A stretch of DNA of 64,000 nucleotides from Acinetobacter sp. ANC 3929. GTDB taxonomy: Bacteria > Pseudomonadota > Gammaproteobacteria > Pseudomonadales > Moraxellaceae. The notes under the pieces are model-generated. The model ran no database searches. It saw only the letters and a program-made list of their open reading frames with translations, and was not told the origin of the DNA. Every line of letters begins with the position of its first letter. The stretch's first letter is position 1. Where the stretch lies: contig NZ_KB849998.1 of NCBI RefSeq assembly GCF_000369405.1, forward strand, positions 242,219-306,218, in the 5' to 3' direction. Positions 17,281 through 27,613 of this stretch are shown here, piece by piece. The position numbers were made by a program, and so were the translations under genes.

Positions 17281-19416
17281 ATGAATACGATTTTACTCAT
17301 CCCGACAGGTGAAGGTGTTGGCTTGACTTCAGCCTGTTTAGGCATGATTTACGCGCTTGACTGTAAAGGTATCAATGCCGGTTTCTTAAAACCTTACTCT
17401 CAAATTGCAGATACCACGGTTGACCGTACCACGACGTTATATCGTCATTTATTTCAGCATTCATCCGCTGAACCCATTACCTATGAAAGGCTGACGCAAC
17501 TCATCGCCTTAGGCGAAACCGATGAACTTCTTGAGGAGGCAGTTGCGCTACATCGTCAAATTTCAGCGGATCATGATGTGATTATCGTTGAGGGATTGGT
17601 ACCGAATGGACAAGATCATTTTGTCAGTGAAATCAATGCCGCACTCGCACAAGCACTCGATGCACAAGTGGTTTTGGTCAGCACAGCTGATTTAGCAGAC
17701 CCGCGTAAAACAGCAGAAAGAGTTGACGCCCATTTACGCCAGTTTGGCGGCGCAGCATCAGCACGCACTACTGGTGTCCTGTTTATGCGCACCAAGGGAC
17801 TACCAGAAGGCACTGCTGCAATTCCACTCACACTTGATCCAAGTTTACGTCTCGATCAGCAAATCGATGCATTTGCATTGGAATTACAACGCTATAACCG
17901 CTTCATGGGAACTGATGAATTACCGATTATTGGACTTGTGCCCTTTAGTAATACACTCAGCGTCCCGCGTAGTTTGGATATCGCATCCATTATCAAAGGC
18001 ACTTGGTTACATCAAGGTGAAGCTAAACAACGTCGTATTTTGCATACCAGTTTAATCGCTTCGAATATTGAATCTGAACTGCATAAATTTGTTGCGGGCG
18101 AATTGATTATTAGCGCATCACAACGCACCGATGCGATCTTGGCTGCTAGTCTTGCCAGCAGCAATGGTACGCCTTTAGCGGGTTTAGTGCTGACTGAGCA
18201 AGCAGCTCCAGCAAACAATGTGCTTGAGTTCTGCCAAACTGCGATTAAACAAGGACTCCCAATCTTACATACGTCTTTAGATACCTTAGAAACAGCACAA
18301 CTGCTGCATCGCTTTGGTAATGAAATTCCAATTGATGATACTGAACGTGCCGAGCAAGTCACGCGCTTTGTATCGAGTCATTTAGACAGCAATTGGCTGG
18401 ATCAACATACCCAGAACAATCTGCACCCTCGTCTGTCACCTTCAGCATTCCGCTATGAGTTAGTACAAAAATCCATTGCTGCAAAAAAACGAATCGTCCT
18501 GCCTGAAGGTGATGAGCCTCGTACCGTACAAGCTGCTGTCATTTGTCAAACTCGTGGTATCGCACAATGTATTTTATTGGCGAAACCTGAATCGGTTGCC
18601 GAGGTTGCAAAAGCACGCGGTATTCAGTTGCCAGCAGATTTACAAATCATTGATCCAGACACTATCCGTGATCAATATATCGAGCCAATGGTGGAGCTGC
18701 GTAAAGGTAAACTTGATGCGCTACAAGCCAAAGCACAACTGCAAGATACCGTAGTGCTTGGTACCATGATGTTGGCTTTGGATCAGGTCGATGGTCTCGT
18801 TTCTGGTGCGATTCACACCACCGCCAATACCGTGCGTCCTGCATTTCAGTTAATTAAAACTGCACCGAATTATTCATTGGTGTCATCAATCTTCTTTATG
18901 TTGTTGCCCGATGAAGTCTATGTGTATGGTGACTGTGCGATTAACCCAGATCCAAATGCCGAGCAACTTGCTGAAATTGCGATTCAATCCGCAGACTCAG
19001 CCAAAGCCTTTGGACTAGATCCGCGTATTGCCATGATTAGCTATTCTACAGGTACTTCGGGTACAGGTGCCGATGTTGAGAAAGTGGCTGAAGCCACTAA
19101 AATTGCTCAACAGCGTCGCCCTGATTTACTGATCGATGGTCCATTGCAATATGATGCTGCTTCGGTTGAAAGTGTAGGTCGTCAAAAAGCACCGGACTCG
19201 CAAGTGGCAGGACGTGCCAATGTGTTTATCTTCCCTGATCTGAATACAGGTAATACCACCTATAAAGCGGTACAACGTGCTGCCAATGTCGTGAGTGTCG
19301 GCCCGATGCTACAAGGCTTAAATAAACCTGTGAATGACTTGTCTCGTGGTGCATTGGTCGATGATATTGTGTTTACCATTGCTTTAACTGCGATTCAGGC
19401 CAAACAACAAGATTAA
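17281..19416 (+). CDS. pta: Phosphate acetyltransferase Pta (long form)
   Basis: A 711-residue long-form Pta. The N-terminal P-loop-like domain (about 1-230, starting ILLIPTGEGVGLTS) is followed by a DRTGG-type middle domain (about 235-350) and the C-terminal catalytic phosphotransacetylase domain (about 385-711, with VLPEGDEPRT, GLVSGAIHTTANTVRPA and YSTGTSGTGADV). It makes acetyl phosphate from acetyl-CoA. The length matches the enterobacterial and Acinetobacter form. It is cotranscribed with ackA and closed by a strong terminator. Confidence 0.95.
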   Translation: MNTILLIPTGEGVGLTSACLGMIYALDCKGINAGFLKPYSQIADTTVDRTTTLYRHLFQHSSAEPITYERLTQLIALGETDELLEEAVALHRQISADHDVIIVEGLVPNGQDHFVSEINAALAQALDAQVVLVSTADLADPRKTAERVDAHLRQFGGAASARTTGVLFMRTKGLPEGTAAIPLTLDPSLRLDQQIDAFALELQRYNRFMGTDELPIIGLVPFSNTLSVPRSLDIASIIKGTWLHQGEAKQRRILHTSLIASNIESELHKFVAGELIISASQRTDAILAASLASSNGTPLAGLVLTEQAAPANNVLEFCQTAIKQGLPILHTSLDTLETAQLLHRFGNEIPIDDTERAEQVTRFVSSHLDSNWLDQHTQNNLHPRLSPSAFRYELVQKSIAAKKRIVLPEGDEPRTVQAAVICQTRGIAQCILLAKPESVAEVAKARGIQLPADLQIIDPDTIRDQYIEPMVELRKGKLDALQAKAQLQDTVVLGTMMLALDQVDGLVSGAIHTTANTVRPAFQLIKTAPNYSLVSSIFFMLLPDEVYVYGDCAINPDPNAEQLAEIAIQSADSAKAFGLDPRIAMISYSTGTSGTGADVEKVAEATKIAQQRRPDLLIDGPLQYDAASVESVGRQKAPDSQVAGRANVFIFPDLNTGNTTYKAVQRAANVVSVGPMLQGLNKPVNDLSRGALVDDIVFTIALTAIQAKQQD

Positions 19417-19438
19417 ACCTCCTATTCAATCGAAATTT

Positions 19439-19468
19439 AAAAAGCCCTTTTGATTAAAAGGGCTTTTT
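19439..19468. terminator. Bidirectional terminator after pta
   Basis: Stem AAAAAGCCCTTT / AAAGGGCTTTTT with a short loop. It lies between pta and the convergent methyltransferase gene, whose stop codon is 2-3 bases away. Confidence 0.85.
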
Positions 19469-19470
19469 AA

Positions 19471-20079
19471 TTAGCGGTATTGAGCCAACCAAATCGTATG
19501 TCCCGTACATTCAATATCTTCAGCAATCATTTTAATCAGCTTAAACCCATTGTCTTGCAGCAAAGTCTGATATTCCTCCGCTGAGAGACTGGCATGGTAC
19601 AGTGGCTCTCCACATAACAAACCAATCGCCTCACCCTGCTCAGGACCACTACTAAACATTAAAGCGGTCCCTGATTGCGCATATTTGGCAAAACGCTTAA
19701 ACATCTTACGTTGATCATCGGGTGTGAGATGAAAGAAACTATCCCAAGCTAAAATCCCTTGGAACTTGTGTCCAGTGAGATATTCCCGAAAATCCTGCTG
19801 CACCCAGACCTGTTTAGGAAAACTTAGCCGTGCGGCCTCAATCATTTGGTCCGAAGCATCTACACCTGTTATCTGGTAGCCTTGCGCAATAAAATAGGCA
19901 GCGATCGGCTGCCCTGAACCACAGCCCAAATCCAAAATATTTGCCGAGCTTGGTAATAAGCTTAGAAAACGATCAAGCCAAACTTTTTCAGATAGTCCCT
20001 TGCCTCGTAGTTCAATCCATTCACGAGCATGTTTCTGATAGAGTTCAATAATATTCTGCGCTAGATGTTCCTGTGCCAT
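19471..20079 (-). CDS. Class I SAM-dependent methyltransferase
   Basis: A 202-residue protein with SAM-binding motif I ILDLGCGSGQP and motif II ITGVDAS. The following QQDF and LAWDSFFHL segments fit a generic small-molecule methyltransferase, and nothing in the sequence reveals the substrate. The start at 20079 (MAQEHLAQ) is preferred because it begins a conserved-looking N-terminus. Upstream ATG/TTG codons at 20118/20121 would add about 14 residues and lack a ribosome-binding site. It follows the EamA transporter gene on the same strand with a short gap and may be cotranscribed with it. Confidence 0.72.
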   Translation of the reverse strand: MAQEHLAQNIIELYQKHAREWIELRGKGLSEKVWLDRFLSLLPSSANILDLGCGSGQPIAAYFIAQGYQITGVDASDQMIEAARLSFPKQVWVQQDFREYLTGHKFQGILAWDSFFHLTPDDQRKMFKRFAKYAQSGTALMFSSGPEQGEAIGLLCGEPLYHASLSAEEYQTLLQDNGFKLIKMIAEDIECTGHTIWLAQYR

Positions 20080-20134
20080 TTGATTGCCTATATCGTAAAT
20101 CACCAATTCCAGAACCATCAATTTATCAGAGAAC

Positions 20135-21049
20135 TCAACAAGACTCAGGCTTACTCATGGTCTGAATTTTCTTGGTTTGCGGTCCTTTCACAAAGAAAAT
20201 TGCGTTACCACTTAAAATCAAAATGACACCAATCACGGCATTCATTTGCCAGTGATAATCCTCCCATACAGTCGAAATTACTAAAGCGACCAATGGAAAT
20301 AACAAGGTACTATACGCTGCCTTACCTGCGCCAATCCGCCCCACTAAATAGAAATATGCAGTAAAACCAATCACCGAACCAAAGATCGCTAAGTACAATA
20401 AAGCACTGATTGCACTGAATGGCATACTTGGGAAAAAGTCATCCTGTCTCAACCATGAAATCACAGCCATCAACAACGAGCCATACAACATGGCGTACGC
20501 ATTGGTGGTAAAAATATCCAGCCCATGTTTTTGATGGCGAGTACTAATCATATTCCCCAAAGAAAAACCATAAGTTCCTAAAATACACAGCCCAATCCCC
20601 ATCAATGTATTGCTATTTAACATGGTGCCCACCACGTCATGCCAAAATAAGGCAATAATGCCAAGTACACCGAGTAAAGCTGCTGAATAAAAACGTGTCG
20701 ATACTTGCTGAGCAAAAAATAATTTAGCGTTAATGGTGTTAAAAATTACTGCCATGGAAAAAATCACGGCCTCTAAACCGCTACTGACGTATTGCACCGC
20801 ATAATAAAAACAGACAAAGTTAAACCCAAAAATACAGCAGGCTTGTAACATACAAAACAGATGATCTTTGCCTGCCAGTTTCTGTAACTTGCGGCTCAAG
20901 GCGACGAAAGCAAATAACACCATTGCAGAAATAAAAAAACGCCAAAACACCGCAACACTGGCCGAAATTCCACTTTGCTGTTGCAGCGTAATTGCAATCC
21001 ATGTTGTTCCCCAGATCACCACAACCAAAGCATATAACAGCGCATTCAT
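20135..21049 (-). CDS. EamA/DMT-family transporter
   Basis: A 304-residue integral membrane protein with about ten hydrophobic helices in two similar halves, the EamA (drug/metabolite transporter) layout. The first helix contains VVIWGTTWIAITL, a typical start for the family. Substrates are usually amino acids, metabolites or drugs and cannot be inferred. It is divergent from an AraC-type regulator 183 bases away, a common regulator-exporter pairing that suggests inducible expression. A very similar pairing occurs at 54-56 kb. Confidence 0.85.
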   Translation of the reverse strand: MNALLYALVVVIWGTTWIAITLQQQSGISASVAVFWRFFISAMVLFAFVALSRKLQKLAGKDHLFCMLQACCIFGFNFVCFYYAVQYVSSGLEAVIFSMAVIFNTINAKLFFAQQVSTRFYSAALLGVLGIIALFWHDVVGTMLNSNTLMGIGLCILGTYGFSLGNMISTRHQKHGLDIFTTNAYAMLYGSLLMAVISWLRQDDFFPSMPFSAISALLYLAIFGSVIGFTAYFYLVGRIGAGKAAYSTLLFPLVALVISTVWEDYHWQMNAVIGVILILSGNAIFFVKGPQTKKIQTMSKPESC

Positions 21050-21232
21050 ATCATTAGAACCAAACTCAATTACCTCGACGACTATTTTGCTGCTTTTGCG
21101 GTCATGATTACTTGCACCATCTTGCGGTGATTGTCATGGATTTGCGTTTTTCTAGGAACTTTTTGATCAGATGACAAAACTGGCTGAACGTTCTACACTA
21201 AACTGGATCATATTTGGCACTGCGTATAGAAG

Positions 21233-22093
21233 ATGAAATATCAGATTCTAGATCAATTACAACAATACAAAGCGCAATTGCTCGACTCGGTTGAACTGGG
21301 TTCGGGTATGCAGTTGGCCATGTGGCAAAATAATCAGGATCGTGTCAGTGTCTGTAGCAATCACCATACTTTGAGTATGTATATTCAAGGCGGTTATGAA
21401 AGTTACCAAAAGACGCCGCAGGGCTGGCACAACGGTGGCGGCCCAGATCGGATGTGCCTGATGCCACAGGATTTTGAGTCGACTTGGGATCTGCGTGATC
21501 CACTCAGATTTGTACACCTTTACTATACTGAACAGCACCTACAACGAGTGGCTGAACAAGTGTGGGATCGAGAACCTAGCCAGATTATTTTAAATCCGCA
21601 GATTTTTGTGGCAGATGCACAAATTTCCATGATTTATCGCCACTTCTTACTCAATGATGCATGGCAAAACCGCGAAAATCACTTGCAGATGAGCACCGCT
21701 ACCACGCTGCTACTCAATCACCTGATCAAGAATTATAGCCATGCACAATGGCAAGCACCCGAAGTTAAAGGTGGACTCTCCCCTTACGTGCTGAAGCAGT
21801 TATTAGAATGGATTGATCAACATCTCCATCTCAGCTTGACCTTGTCTGATCTGGCTCAGCAAGCGCAACTCAGCGAGTATCATTTTGCCCATATGTTCAA
21901 GCAATCCATGCAAATGCCACCGCATCAATATGTGATGCAACGCCGCCTAGAACTAGCACATCAAGCCCTTGAACTCACCACAACCAATTTGACTGAAATT
22001 GCGACTCAATATGGTTTTAGTTCCAGCAGCCATTTTAGTCATCGTTTTAAGAAACAGTTTGGCTATTCTCCATCCCAAATCAGAAAAAACTAA
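21233..22093 (+). CDS. AraC-family transcriptional regulator
   Basis: A 286-residue regulator. The C-terminal 100 residues hold two helix-turn-helix motifs; the AraC signature is recognisable in TEIATQYGFSSSSHFSHRFKKQFGYSPSQIRKN. The N-terminal half is probably a cupin-type ligand domain, with histidines in a beta-rich stretch. It is divergent from the EamA transporter gene, so that gene is the likely target. No operator can be assigned confidently in the shared 183-base gap. Confidence 0.87.
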   Translation: MKYQILDQLQQYKAQLLDSVELGSGMQLAMWQNNQDRVSVCSNHHTLSMYIQGGYESYQKTPQGWHNGGGPDRMCLMPQDFESTWDLRDPLRFVHLYYTEQHLQRVAEQVWDREPSQIILNPQIFVADAQISMIYRHFLLNDAWQNRENHLQMSTATTLLLNHLIKNYSHAQWQAPEVKGGLSPYVLKQLLEWIDQHLHLSLTLSDLAQQAQLSEYHFAHMFKQSMQMPPHQYVMQRRLELAHQALELTTTNLTEIATQYGFSSSSHFSHRFKKQFGYSPSQIRKN

Positions 22094-22241
22094 TATCCAA
22101 AGACGATCTCTTGTTGCTGTAATTTAAATCGAAGATTCACTTTAGACCTTTAGCCAAATATACGCTAAAACTCCCACATTCATTCCTTTTTGTCATATAA
22201 TTTAGCCCGCCAGCTAATCGCCCGCTCAAGAGAAATTTGAT

Positions 22242-23768
22242 ATGACAACGATCATCAAACAAGATGACTTGATTACATCAATCAAGGATGCCCTGCAGTT
22301 TATTTCTTACTATCACCCACAAGACTTCATCCAAGCGATGAGCCGTGCATATGATCGTGAAGATAACAAAGCCGCAAAAGATGCTATTGCACAGATCCTC
22401 ATCAACTCACGTATGTGTGCTGAAGGTCACCGACCAATCTGTCAAGATACCGGTATTGTTAACGTTTTCCTTGAAGTTGGCTTAGATGTTAAATTCGATT
22501 TAACCATGAGCTTGGATGATGCAGTCAACGAAGGTGTACGCCAAGGTTACCTAGAAAACTCAAACGTACTTCGTGCTTCAGTTTTAGCAGATCCAGCTTT
22601 TGGTCGTAAGAATACCAAAGACAATACGCCTGCCGTAATCCACTACAAACTCGTACCTGGTAATAAAGTCGATATTACGGTGGCTGCAAAAGGTGGCGGT
22701 TCAGAAAATAAATCTAAACTTGCGATGTTAAACCCATCTGATTCAATCGTGGATTGGGTACTTAAAACTGTTCCGACCATGGGTGCAGGTTGGTGTCCAC
22801 CAGGTATGCTCGGTATTGGTATCGGTGGTACTGCTGAAAAAGCCATGATGCTTGCAAAAGAAGCACTCATGGAAGAAATCAACATGGACGAATTACTTCG
22901 TCGCGGCCCACAAAATAAGATGGAAGAACTCCGTATCGAGATCTTCGAGAAAGTAAATGCATTGGGTATTGGTGCGCAAGGTCTTGGTGGTTTAACCACT
23001 GTTCTGGATATTAAAATCAAGGATTACCCATGCCACGCAGCAGGTAAGCCAGTCGGTATGATTCCAAACTGTGCTGCAACTCGTCATGCACACTTCCAGT
23101 TAGATGGTTCAGGTGTTGCGCATATTCAAGCACCAAAACTTGAAGACTACCCTGCTGTGACTTGGGATTCTTCTCAATCGAAGCGTGTCAACCTTGATAC
23201 CATTACACAAGAAGAAATGAATGCCTGGAAACCAGGTGATACATTATTGTTGAACGGTACGATTTATACAGGTCGTGATGCAGCCCATAAACGCATGGTC
23301 GACATGTTAAATAATGGCGAAGAACTGCCAGTCGATCTAAAAGGTAAATTCATTTACTACGTAGGTCCTGTTGATCCAGTTGGTGATGAAGTGGTTGGTC
23401 CTGCTGGCCCTACAACCGCAACCCGTATGGATAAGTTTACTCGTCAAGTTTTAGAAGCGACTGGTTTGTTCGGTATGATCGGTAAAGCAGACCGTGGTCC
23501 TGCTGCAATTGAAGCAATCAAAGATAACAAAGCAACGTATCTGATGGCCGTTGGTGGTGCAGCTTACCTCGTATCTAAAGCAGTACGTGAAGCGGAAGTG
23601 GTTGCTTTTGCTGACTTAGGTATGGAAGCAATCTACAAATTCGTAGTTGAAGATATGCCTGTCTCTGTTGCTGTTGATGTGAATGGAACATCGATTCATG
23701 CGACTGCACCAAAAATCTGGCAAGCGAAAATTGGTAAAATTCCAGTGGTTGATGCAGCTGCATCATAA
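22242..23768 (+). CDS. fumA: Class I fumarate hydratase (iron-sulfur)
   Basis: A 508-residue class I fumarase that hydrates fumarate to malate in the TCA cycle using a 4Fe-4S cluster. The Cys in ICQDTG (C67) and that in MIPNCAATRH are likely cluster ligands. N-terminal alpha and C-terminal beta domains are both present in one chain, as in enterobacterial FumA/FumB. It is monocistronic with a good terminator. Being oxygen-sensitive, such enzymes are often accompanied by a stable class II enzyme; none is in this window. The choice between FumA, FumB and FumD names is conventional. Confidence 0.9.
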   Translation: MTTIIKQDDLITSIKDALQFISYYHPQDFIQAMSRAYDREDNKAAKDAIAQILINSRMCAEGHRPICQDTGIVNVFLEVGLDVKFDLTMSLDDAVNEGVRQGYLENSNVLRASVLADPAFGRKNTKDNTPAVIHYKLVPGNKVDITVAAKGGGSENKSKLAMLNPSDSIVDWVLKTVPTMGAGWCPPGMLGIGIGGTAEKAMMLAKEALMEEINMDELLRRGPQNKMEELRIEIFEKVNALGIGAQGLGGLTTVLDIKIKDYPCHAAGKPVGMIPNCAATRHAHFQLDGSGVAHIQAPKLEDYPAVTWDSSQSKRVNLDTITQEEMNAWKPGDTLLLNGTIYTGRDAAHKRMVDMLNNGEELPVDLKGKFIYYVGPVDPVGDEVVGPAGPTTATRMDKFTRQVLEATGLFGMIGKADRGPAAIEAIKDNKATYLMAVGGAAYLVSKAVREAEVVAFADLGMEAIYKFVVEDMPVSVAVDVNGTSIHATAPKIWQAKIGKIPVVDAAAS

Positions 23769-23786
23769 ATAATATTCATACAATTC

Positions 23787-23820
23787 AAATAGCCGAATCA
23801 TCGTATTCGGCTATTTTTTT
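23787..23820 (+). terminator. Intrinsic terminator after fumarase gene
   Basis: Stem AATAGCCGAAT / ATTCGGCTATT with a 6-base loop and a run of T. Confidence 0.85.
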
Positions 23821-23875
23821 GCCTACCGCTTCTGCTAAATTATAAAAAAGACGAGAACAATAAGGCGATCTATAG

Positions 23876-24418
23876 ATGAATAAATACATGTTCAACGTGG
23901 TGATTGGACTTTGCCTTCTCGTTAGTATACAAAGTACTTTTGCAACCCCTGCCCAAAGTAAATCTGTCAAAGAACTGATCAGACTCAGCGACCTCGAACA
24001 TGTTTTAAGCACCTCATTGGATGAGATGCAACCCGCACTTGATCTTGAGGCAGAAAATATTCTATTACGCGTTTTAGGCAAAGAGAGACTCACCACCACA
24101 CAAGAACATCTTGCAGTGTTGGAATTGAGCCAATTATTGAAAGAGACCAGCTCCAAAGCCTTTGCTCGCCCAGAAACAGTTCGAGCAATAGAGAAAATTT
24201 ATGCCGATAACCTGAGCGAAGAAGAAATACAAGCCTATTTAAAATTTATCAAAACACCTGAAGGCAAATCGATTAATCAAAAAACATTGCAAATAAGCAC
24301 CAATGTTTTCAAATATATGAATAACTTAAGCCAAAAAACCTTAAATGATCCAGCACAAAGTTCACAATTGAAAGAGCAGTTCCTCACCATCATTAAACCT
24401 TTAATTCAAGATGAGTAA
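23876..24418 (+). CDS. DUF2059-like secreted protein
   Basis: A 180-residue protein with a signal peptide of about 23 residues (cleavage after TFA). The rest is helical and ends in a DUF2059-like segment: YADNLSEEEIQAYLKFIKTPEGKSI is the recognisable core. The function of this domain is unknown. It stands between the fumarase gene and a convergent lipoprotein gene. The ATG at 23876 is preceded by AAGGCGATC. Confidence 0.72.
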   Translation: MNKYMFNVVIGLCLLVSIQSTFATPAQSKSVKELIRLSDLEHVLSTSLDEMQPALDLEAENILLRVLGKERLTTTQEHLAVLELSQLLKETSSKAFARPETVRAIEKIYADNLSEEEIQAYLKFIKTPEGKSINQKTLQISTNVFKYMNNLSQKTLNDPAQSSQLKEQFLTIIKPLIQDE

Positions 24419-24432
24419 CTGCTCAACCAAGA

Positions 24433-25149
24433 TTACCAAGTCAATGGATTCCAAAGCTTAAATGGCTTAACCAAATGTACCTCTGACTTTTCATCATACT
24501 TTGCTGGTTTTAATTCTTGAGGTTTTGAGCGAACCTTGCCTGATGCATCTTGAGCGACAAAGTTATAGCTGGATGATTTTAATCGTGTGAAGGCAATTTC
24601 CTGATGTGCCACCTTGTCTGGTGTAATCATGAATGGACCTGTGTGCTCACTGCGAGAAATCTTATTTTCTTCATCGTATTTAATAAAATAAGTTTGTGCG
24701 GCATCGACCGTAAAGTCTAAATATTTCGGCTTTTGGAAATGCAATCCTACCAAAGGACGACTCACACTTAATCGATAAGTTCCCGCTGGCAGCTCGACCC
24801 AATAATAATGGTTGTGTAATAAGCTCGGAATACGATGACCATTGATAAATAAATTGGCCGCAGCAATTTCCTGACGGTTCCAACGTGTATCTGGACGATA
24901 TAAATAAACCACCGCAGCTTGTTCATTTTGCGGTTTGATTGGCGCGTAATATTGGCCTAATTTTTGATTAACCCAACCGCCAACAGAGAAGCCGCCGACA
25001 TGATATTGATCAAATAGACCTGGTTCTTTTTCTGTATCCACAGCTGGTAAGGTTGCAGTCAGCGCGATTGGTTTTTCTTCAACTGTCTTATGACTTTGAC
25101 AGCCAGCCAATACCCCTGCACAACATAATGACAATACTAAATAACGCAT
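24433..25149 (-). CDS. DUF2846-like lipoprotein
   Basis: A 238-residue protein with a lipoprotein signal (LAGC, Cys17). The central part, from VVYLYRPD through NGHRIPSLLHNHYYWVELPAGTY, matches the DUF2846 style of small beta-sandwich lipoproteins. The role is unknown. The start at 25149 has AGGGA 6 bases upstream; a TTG 12 bases earlier is rejected. It is convergent with the DUF2059-like gene with only 14 bases between the stops and no clear terminator there. Confidence 0.72.
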   Translation of the reverse strand: MRYLVLSLCCAGVLAGCQSHKTVEEKPIALTATLPAVDTEKEPGLFDQYHVGGFSVGGWVNQKLGQYYAPIKPQNEQAAVVYLYRPDTRWNRQEIAAANLFINGHRIPSLLHNHYYWVELPAGTYRLSVSRPLVGLHFQKPKYLDFTVDAAQTYFIKYDEENKISRSEHTGPFMITPDKVAHQEIAFTRLKSSSYNFVAQDASGKVRSKPQELKPAKYDEKSEVHLVKPFKLWNPLTW

Positions 25150-25251
25150 GACATCCCTCAAGGCGTTTTCTTGGATTTATTTTTAACAGCGCAAAACTAT
25201 GCACATTTTTTCAATTTTTTAAGATTAACACCTCAACGCCTAATTGCAAAT

Positions 25252-25290
25252 AAAAAAAGCATGAAAAGCCAAGCCTTTCATGCTTTTTTA
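25252..25290 (-). terminator. Intrinsic terminator after clpX
   Basis: Stem AAAGCATGAAA / TTTCATGCTTT with A- and T-runs on both sides. It is positioned to end the tig-clpP-clpX block read on the minus strand. Confidence 0.85.
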
Positions 25291-25302
25291 GATGAATGAG
25301 AA

Positions 25303-26613
25303 TTAGGCTGATTTAGAATCAATCACCTTCAAATCCTTCTTTTCAGTTGCTTCCGGTGTACCCACTTGTGGTAAACGCTCTGCTTTGAATGTTGGTTTAG
25401 CCGTACCATTAATGGCAGCTTCATTCAAAATAACAGTACCAACATCTGTACGACTTGGTAAGTCATACATCGTTTCAAGTAATACGTTTTCCAGAATAGA
25501 ACGTAAACCACGCGCCCCCGTATTACGTTCAAGTGCTTTCTTCGCCACGGCACGTAATGCAGACTCTTCAAAAACAAGATCTACATTTTCCATGGTGAAT
25601 AGGTATTGATATTGGCGTGTTAATGCATTTTTAGGCTCTGTCAGAATCTGCATTAATGCTTCTTCATCCAGCTCTTCCAAAGTTGCAATGACTGGCAAAC
25701 GACCGATAAATTCAGGAATCAAACCGAATTTAACTAGATCCGTTGCTTCTACTTGACGGAACAACTCAGAGACTTTTTTACTGTCATCTTTATTCTTCAC
25801 ATCTGCTGTGAAACCAATCCCACCTTTCTCTTGGCGCTGTTGTACGATTTTTTCCAAGCCAGAGAATGCACCACCACAGATAAACAGGATATTGGCTGTA
25901 TCAATCTGGATGAATTCTTGCTGTGGATGCTTACGACCACCTTGTGGTGGAATAGAGGCAACCGTACCTTCAATCATTTTTAACAATGCTTGTTGTACGC
26001 CCTCACCAGACACATCACGGGTAATTGAAGGATTTTCAGATTTACGAGTAATCTTATCAATCTCATCAATATAGATAATGCCTTTTTGCGCTTTTTCTAC
26101 ATCGTAATCCGCTTTCTGCAATAACTTCTGCACGATGTTTTCAACATCTTCACCCACATAACCTGCTTCAGTTAAAGTGGTTGCGTCTGCCATCGCAAAT
26201 GGGACATCCAGTAAACGAGCCAATGTTTGAGCAAGTAATGTTTTACCTGAACCAGTTGGTCCAATCAGCAAAATATTACTTTTTGCGATTTCAATGTCTT
26301 GATGACCGTGAGTCGATTGACCTACTTTTAAACGCTTATAGTGGTTATATACCGCAACAGATAAGGTTTTCTTCGCAACATCTTGTCCAATCACATATTG
26401 GTCTAAGGCAGCACGTATTTCGTGTGGTTTTGGCAGGGCTTTGGTTGCCCAATCACCTGCTTCAACTTGTTGACTGGTTTGAACGAGATCTAAGCAGACA
26501 TCTACACACTCATTACAAATATATGCGTCCTCACCAGCAATCAATTTTCCAACTTCAGATTGCGTCTTACCACAAAATGAACAATGTTTTTGTCCTTGAG
26601 GATGTTCGGACAT
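25303..26613 (-). CDS. clpX: ATP-dependent Clp protease ATPase subunit ClpX
   Basis: A 436-residue AAA+ unfoldase. The N-terminal zinc-binding domain has C11/C14/C33/C36. Walker A is GPTGSGKT (118-125), Walker B YIDEID (D183/E184), and the ClpP-docking IGF loop is at 266-268. ClpX selects tagged substrates and feeds them to ClpP. It lies 42 bases downstream of clpP on the same strand, so the two are probably cotranscribed. The length is normal. Confidence 0.97.
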   Translation of the reverse strand: MSEHPQGQKHCSFCGKTQSEVGKLIAGEDAYICNECVDVCLDLVQTSQQVEAGDWATKALPKPHEIRAALDQYVIGQDVAKKTLSVAVYNHYKRLKVGQSTHGHQDIEIAKSNILLIGPTGSGKTLLAQTLARLLDVPFAMADATTLTEAGYVGEDVENIVQKLLQKADYDVEKAQKGIIYIDEIDKITRKSENPSITRDVSGEGVQQALLKMIEGTVASIPPQGGRKHPQQEFIQIDTANILFICGGAFSGLEKIVQQRQEKGGIGFTADVKNKDDSKKVSELFRQVEATDLVKFGLIPEFIGRLPVIATLEELDEEALMQILTEPKNALTRQYQYLFTMENVDLVFEESALRAVAKKALERNTGARGLRSILENVLLETMYDLPSRTDVGTVILNEAAINGTAKPTFKAERLPQVGTPEATEKKDLKVIDSKSA

Positions 26614-26655
26614 ATTTACTCCACAACTTAAATCTTAAACTTAGGTCCTAAAAAA

Positions 26656-27261
26656 TCAGGGACGTTTGCTCAGTACTTCATCGACTAAACCATATTCTTT
26701 GGCTGCTTGTGCCGTCATGAAATTATCACGATCTGTATCACGCGCAACGGTCTCGTAATCTTGACCACTATGTTCAGCCATCAAGCGATTCAAACGCTCT
26801 TTAATGAATAGAATTTCACGCGCGTGAATTTCGATATCAGAGGCTTGTCCACGGAAACCACCTAAAGGTTGGTGAATCATCACACGTGCATTTTCAAGAC
26901 AGTAACGTTTGCCTTTTGCACCCGCATTCAATAAGAATGCACCCATTGATGCTGCTTGTCCCATACAGTAAGTCACAACATCTGGTTTGATAAACTGCAT
27001 GGTATCGTAAATCGCCATACCTGCAGTCACCGATCCGCCTGGTGAATTGATATAAAGGTGAATATCTTTTTCTGGATTTTCGGCTTCAAGAAATAACATC
27101 TGCGCAACGATTAAGTTCGCCATGTTATCTTCAACTTCACCCGTTAAGAAAATAACACGCTCACGTAATAGACGTGAAAAAATATCGAATGAACGCTCAC
27201 CGCGAGATGATTGTTCAACGACAACAGGAACTAAAGCATTTTCAATTGTTGGAACATACAT
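26656..27261 (-). CDS. clpP: ATP-dependent Clp protease proteolytic subunit ClpP
   Basis: A 201-residue serine peptidase with catalytic triad S105 (GQAASMGAF), H130 (MIHQPLGG) and D179 (RDTDRDNF), at the same spacing as in E. coli. It forms the tetradecameric chamber that works with ClpX, and with ClpA where present. The propeptide is short. It is separated from tig by 352 bases, so clpP-clpX probably has its own promoter. Confidence 0.97.
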   Translation of the reverse strand: MYVPTIENALVPVVVEQSSRGERSFDIFSRLLRERVIFLTGEVEDNMANLIVAQMLFLEAENPEKDIHLYINSPGGSVTAGMAIYDTMQFIKPDVVTYCMGQAASMGAFLLNAGAKGKRYCLENARVMIHQPLGGFRGQASDIEIHAREILFIKERLNRLMAEHSGQDYETVARDTDRDNFMTAQAAKEYGLVDEVLSKRP

Positions 27262-27562
27262 ACGTTTACTTATTCCTAAATTATTGTGACTCGATCTATG
27301 CCAACAATATGAGGGATAATCAATGAAATTGCAAAAGTTTCAATCTGAAATATTCGATTATTTAGACTAAAATCTGGCAATTTTTCGACAAATTAACACT
27401 TTGCTAACAGAGGGTTTGCAGACTTTACATCGAGACTCTAAGCAAGGGAGATTTTCTGATGATGCACAGCATGGTTTATTAAATTTCACACCTATGCTCA
27501 AAGCTCTGCAAGCCAAAGTCTTACTGTTTTAAATCATCATGAAATACAAAATTCTAAACCCT
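27262..27562. other. Intergenic region between tig and clpP
   Basis: About 300 bases of AT-rich sequence upstream of clpP that should contain its promoter. Short complementary blocks (TTGCAGA near 27415 and TCTGCAA near 27507) could form a loose hairpin. I see no protein gene or known RNA. Confidence 0.4.
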
Positions 27563-27594
27563 AAAGAAAAAGGCGCATTAAGCGCCTTTTTCTT
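27563..27594 (-). terminator. Intrinsic terminator after tig
   Basis: Stem AAAAAGGCGC / GCGCCTTTTT with a 5-base loop, 20 bases past the tig stop on the minus strand. Confidence 0.85.
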
Positions 27595-27613
27595 GAATCA
27601 ACTTTTTAAAAGA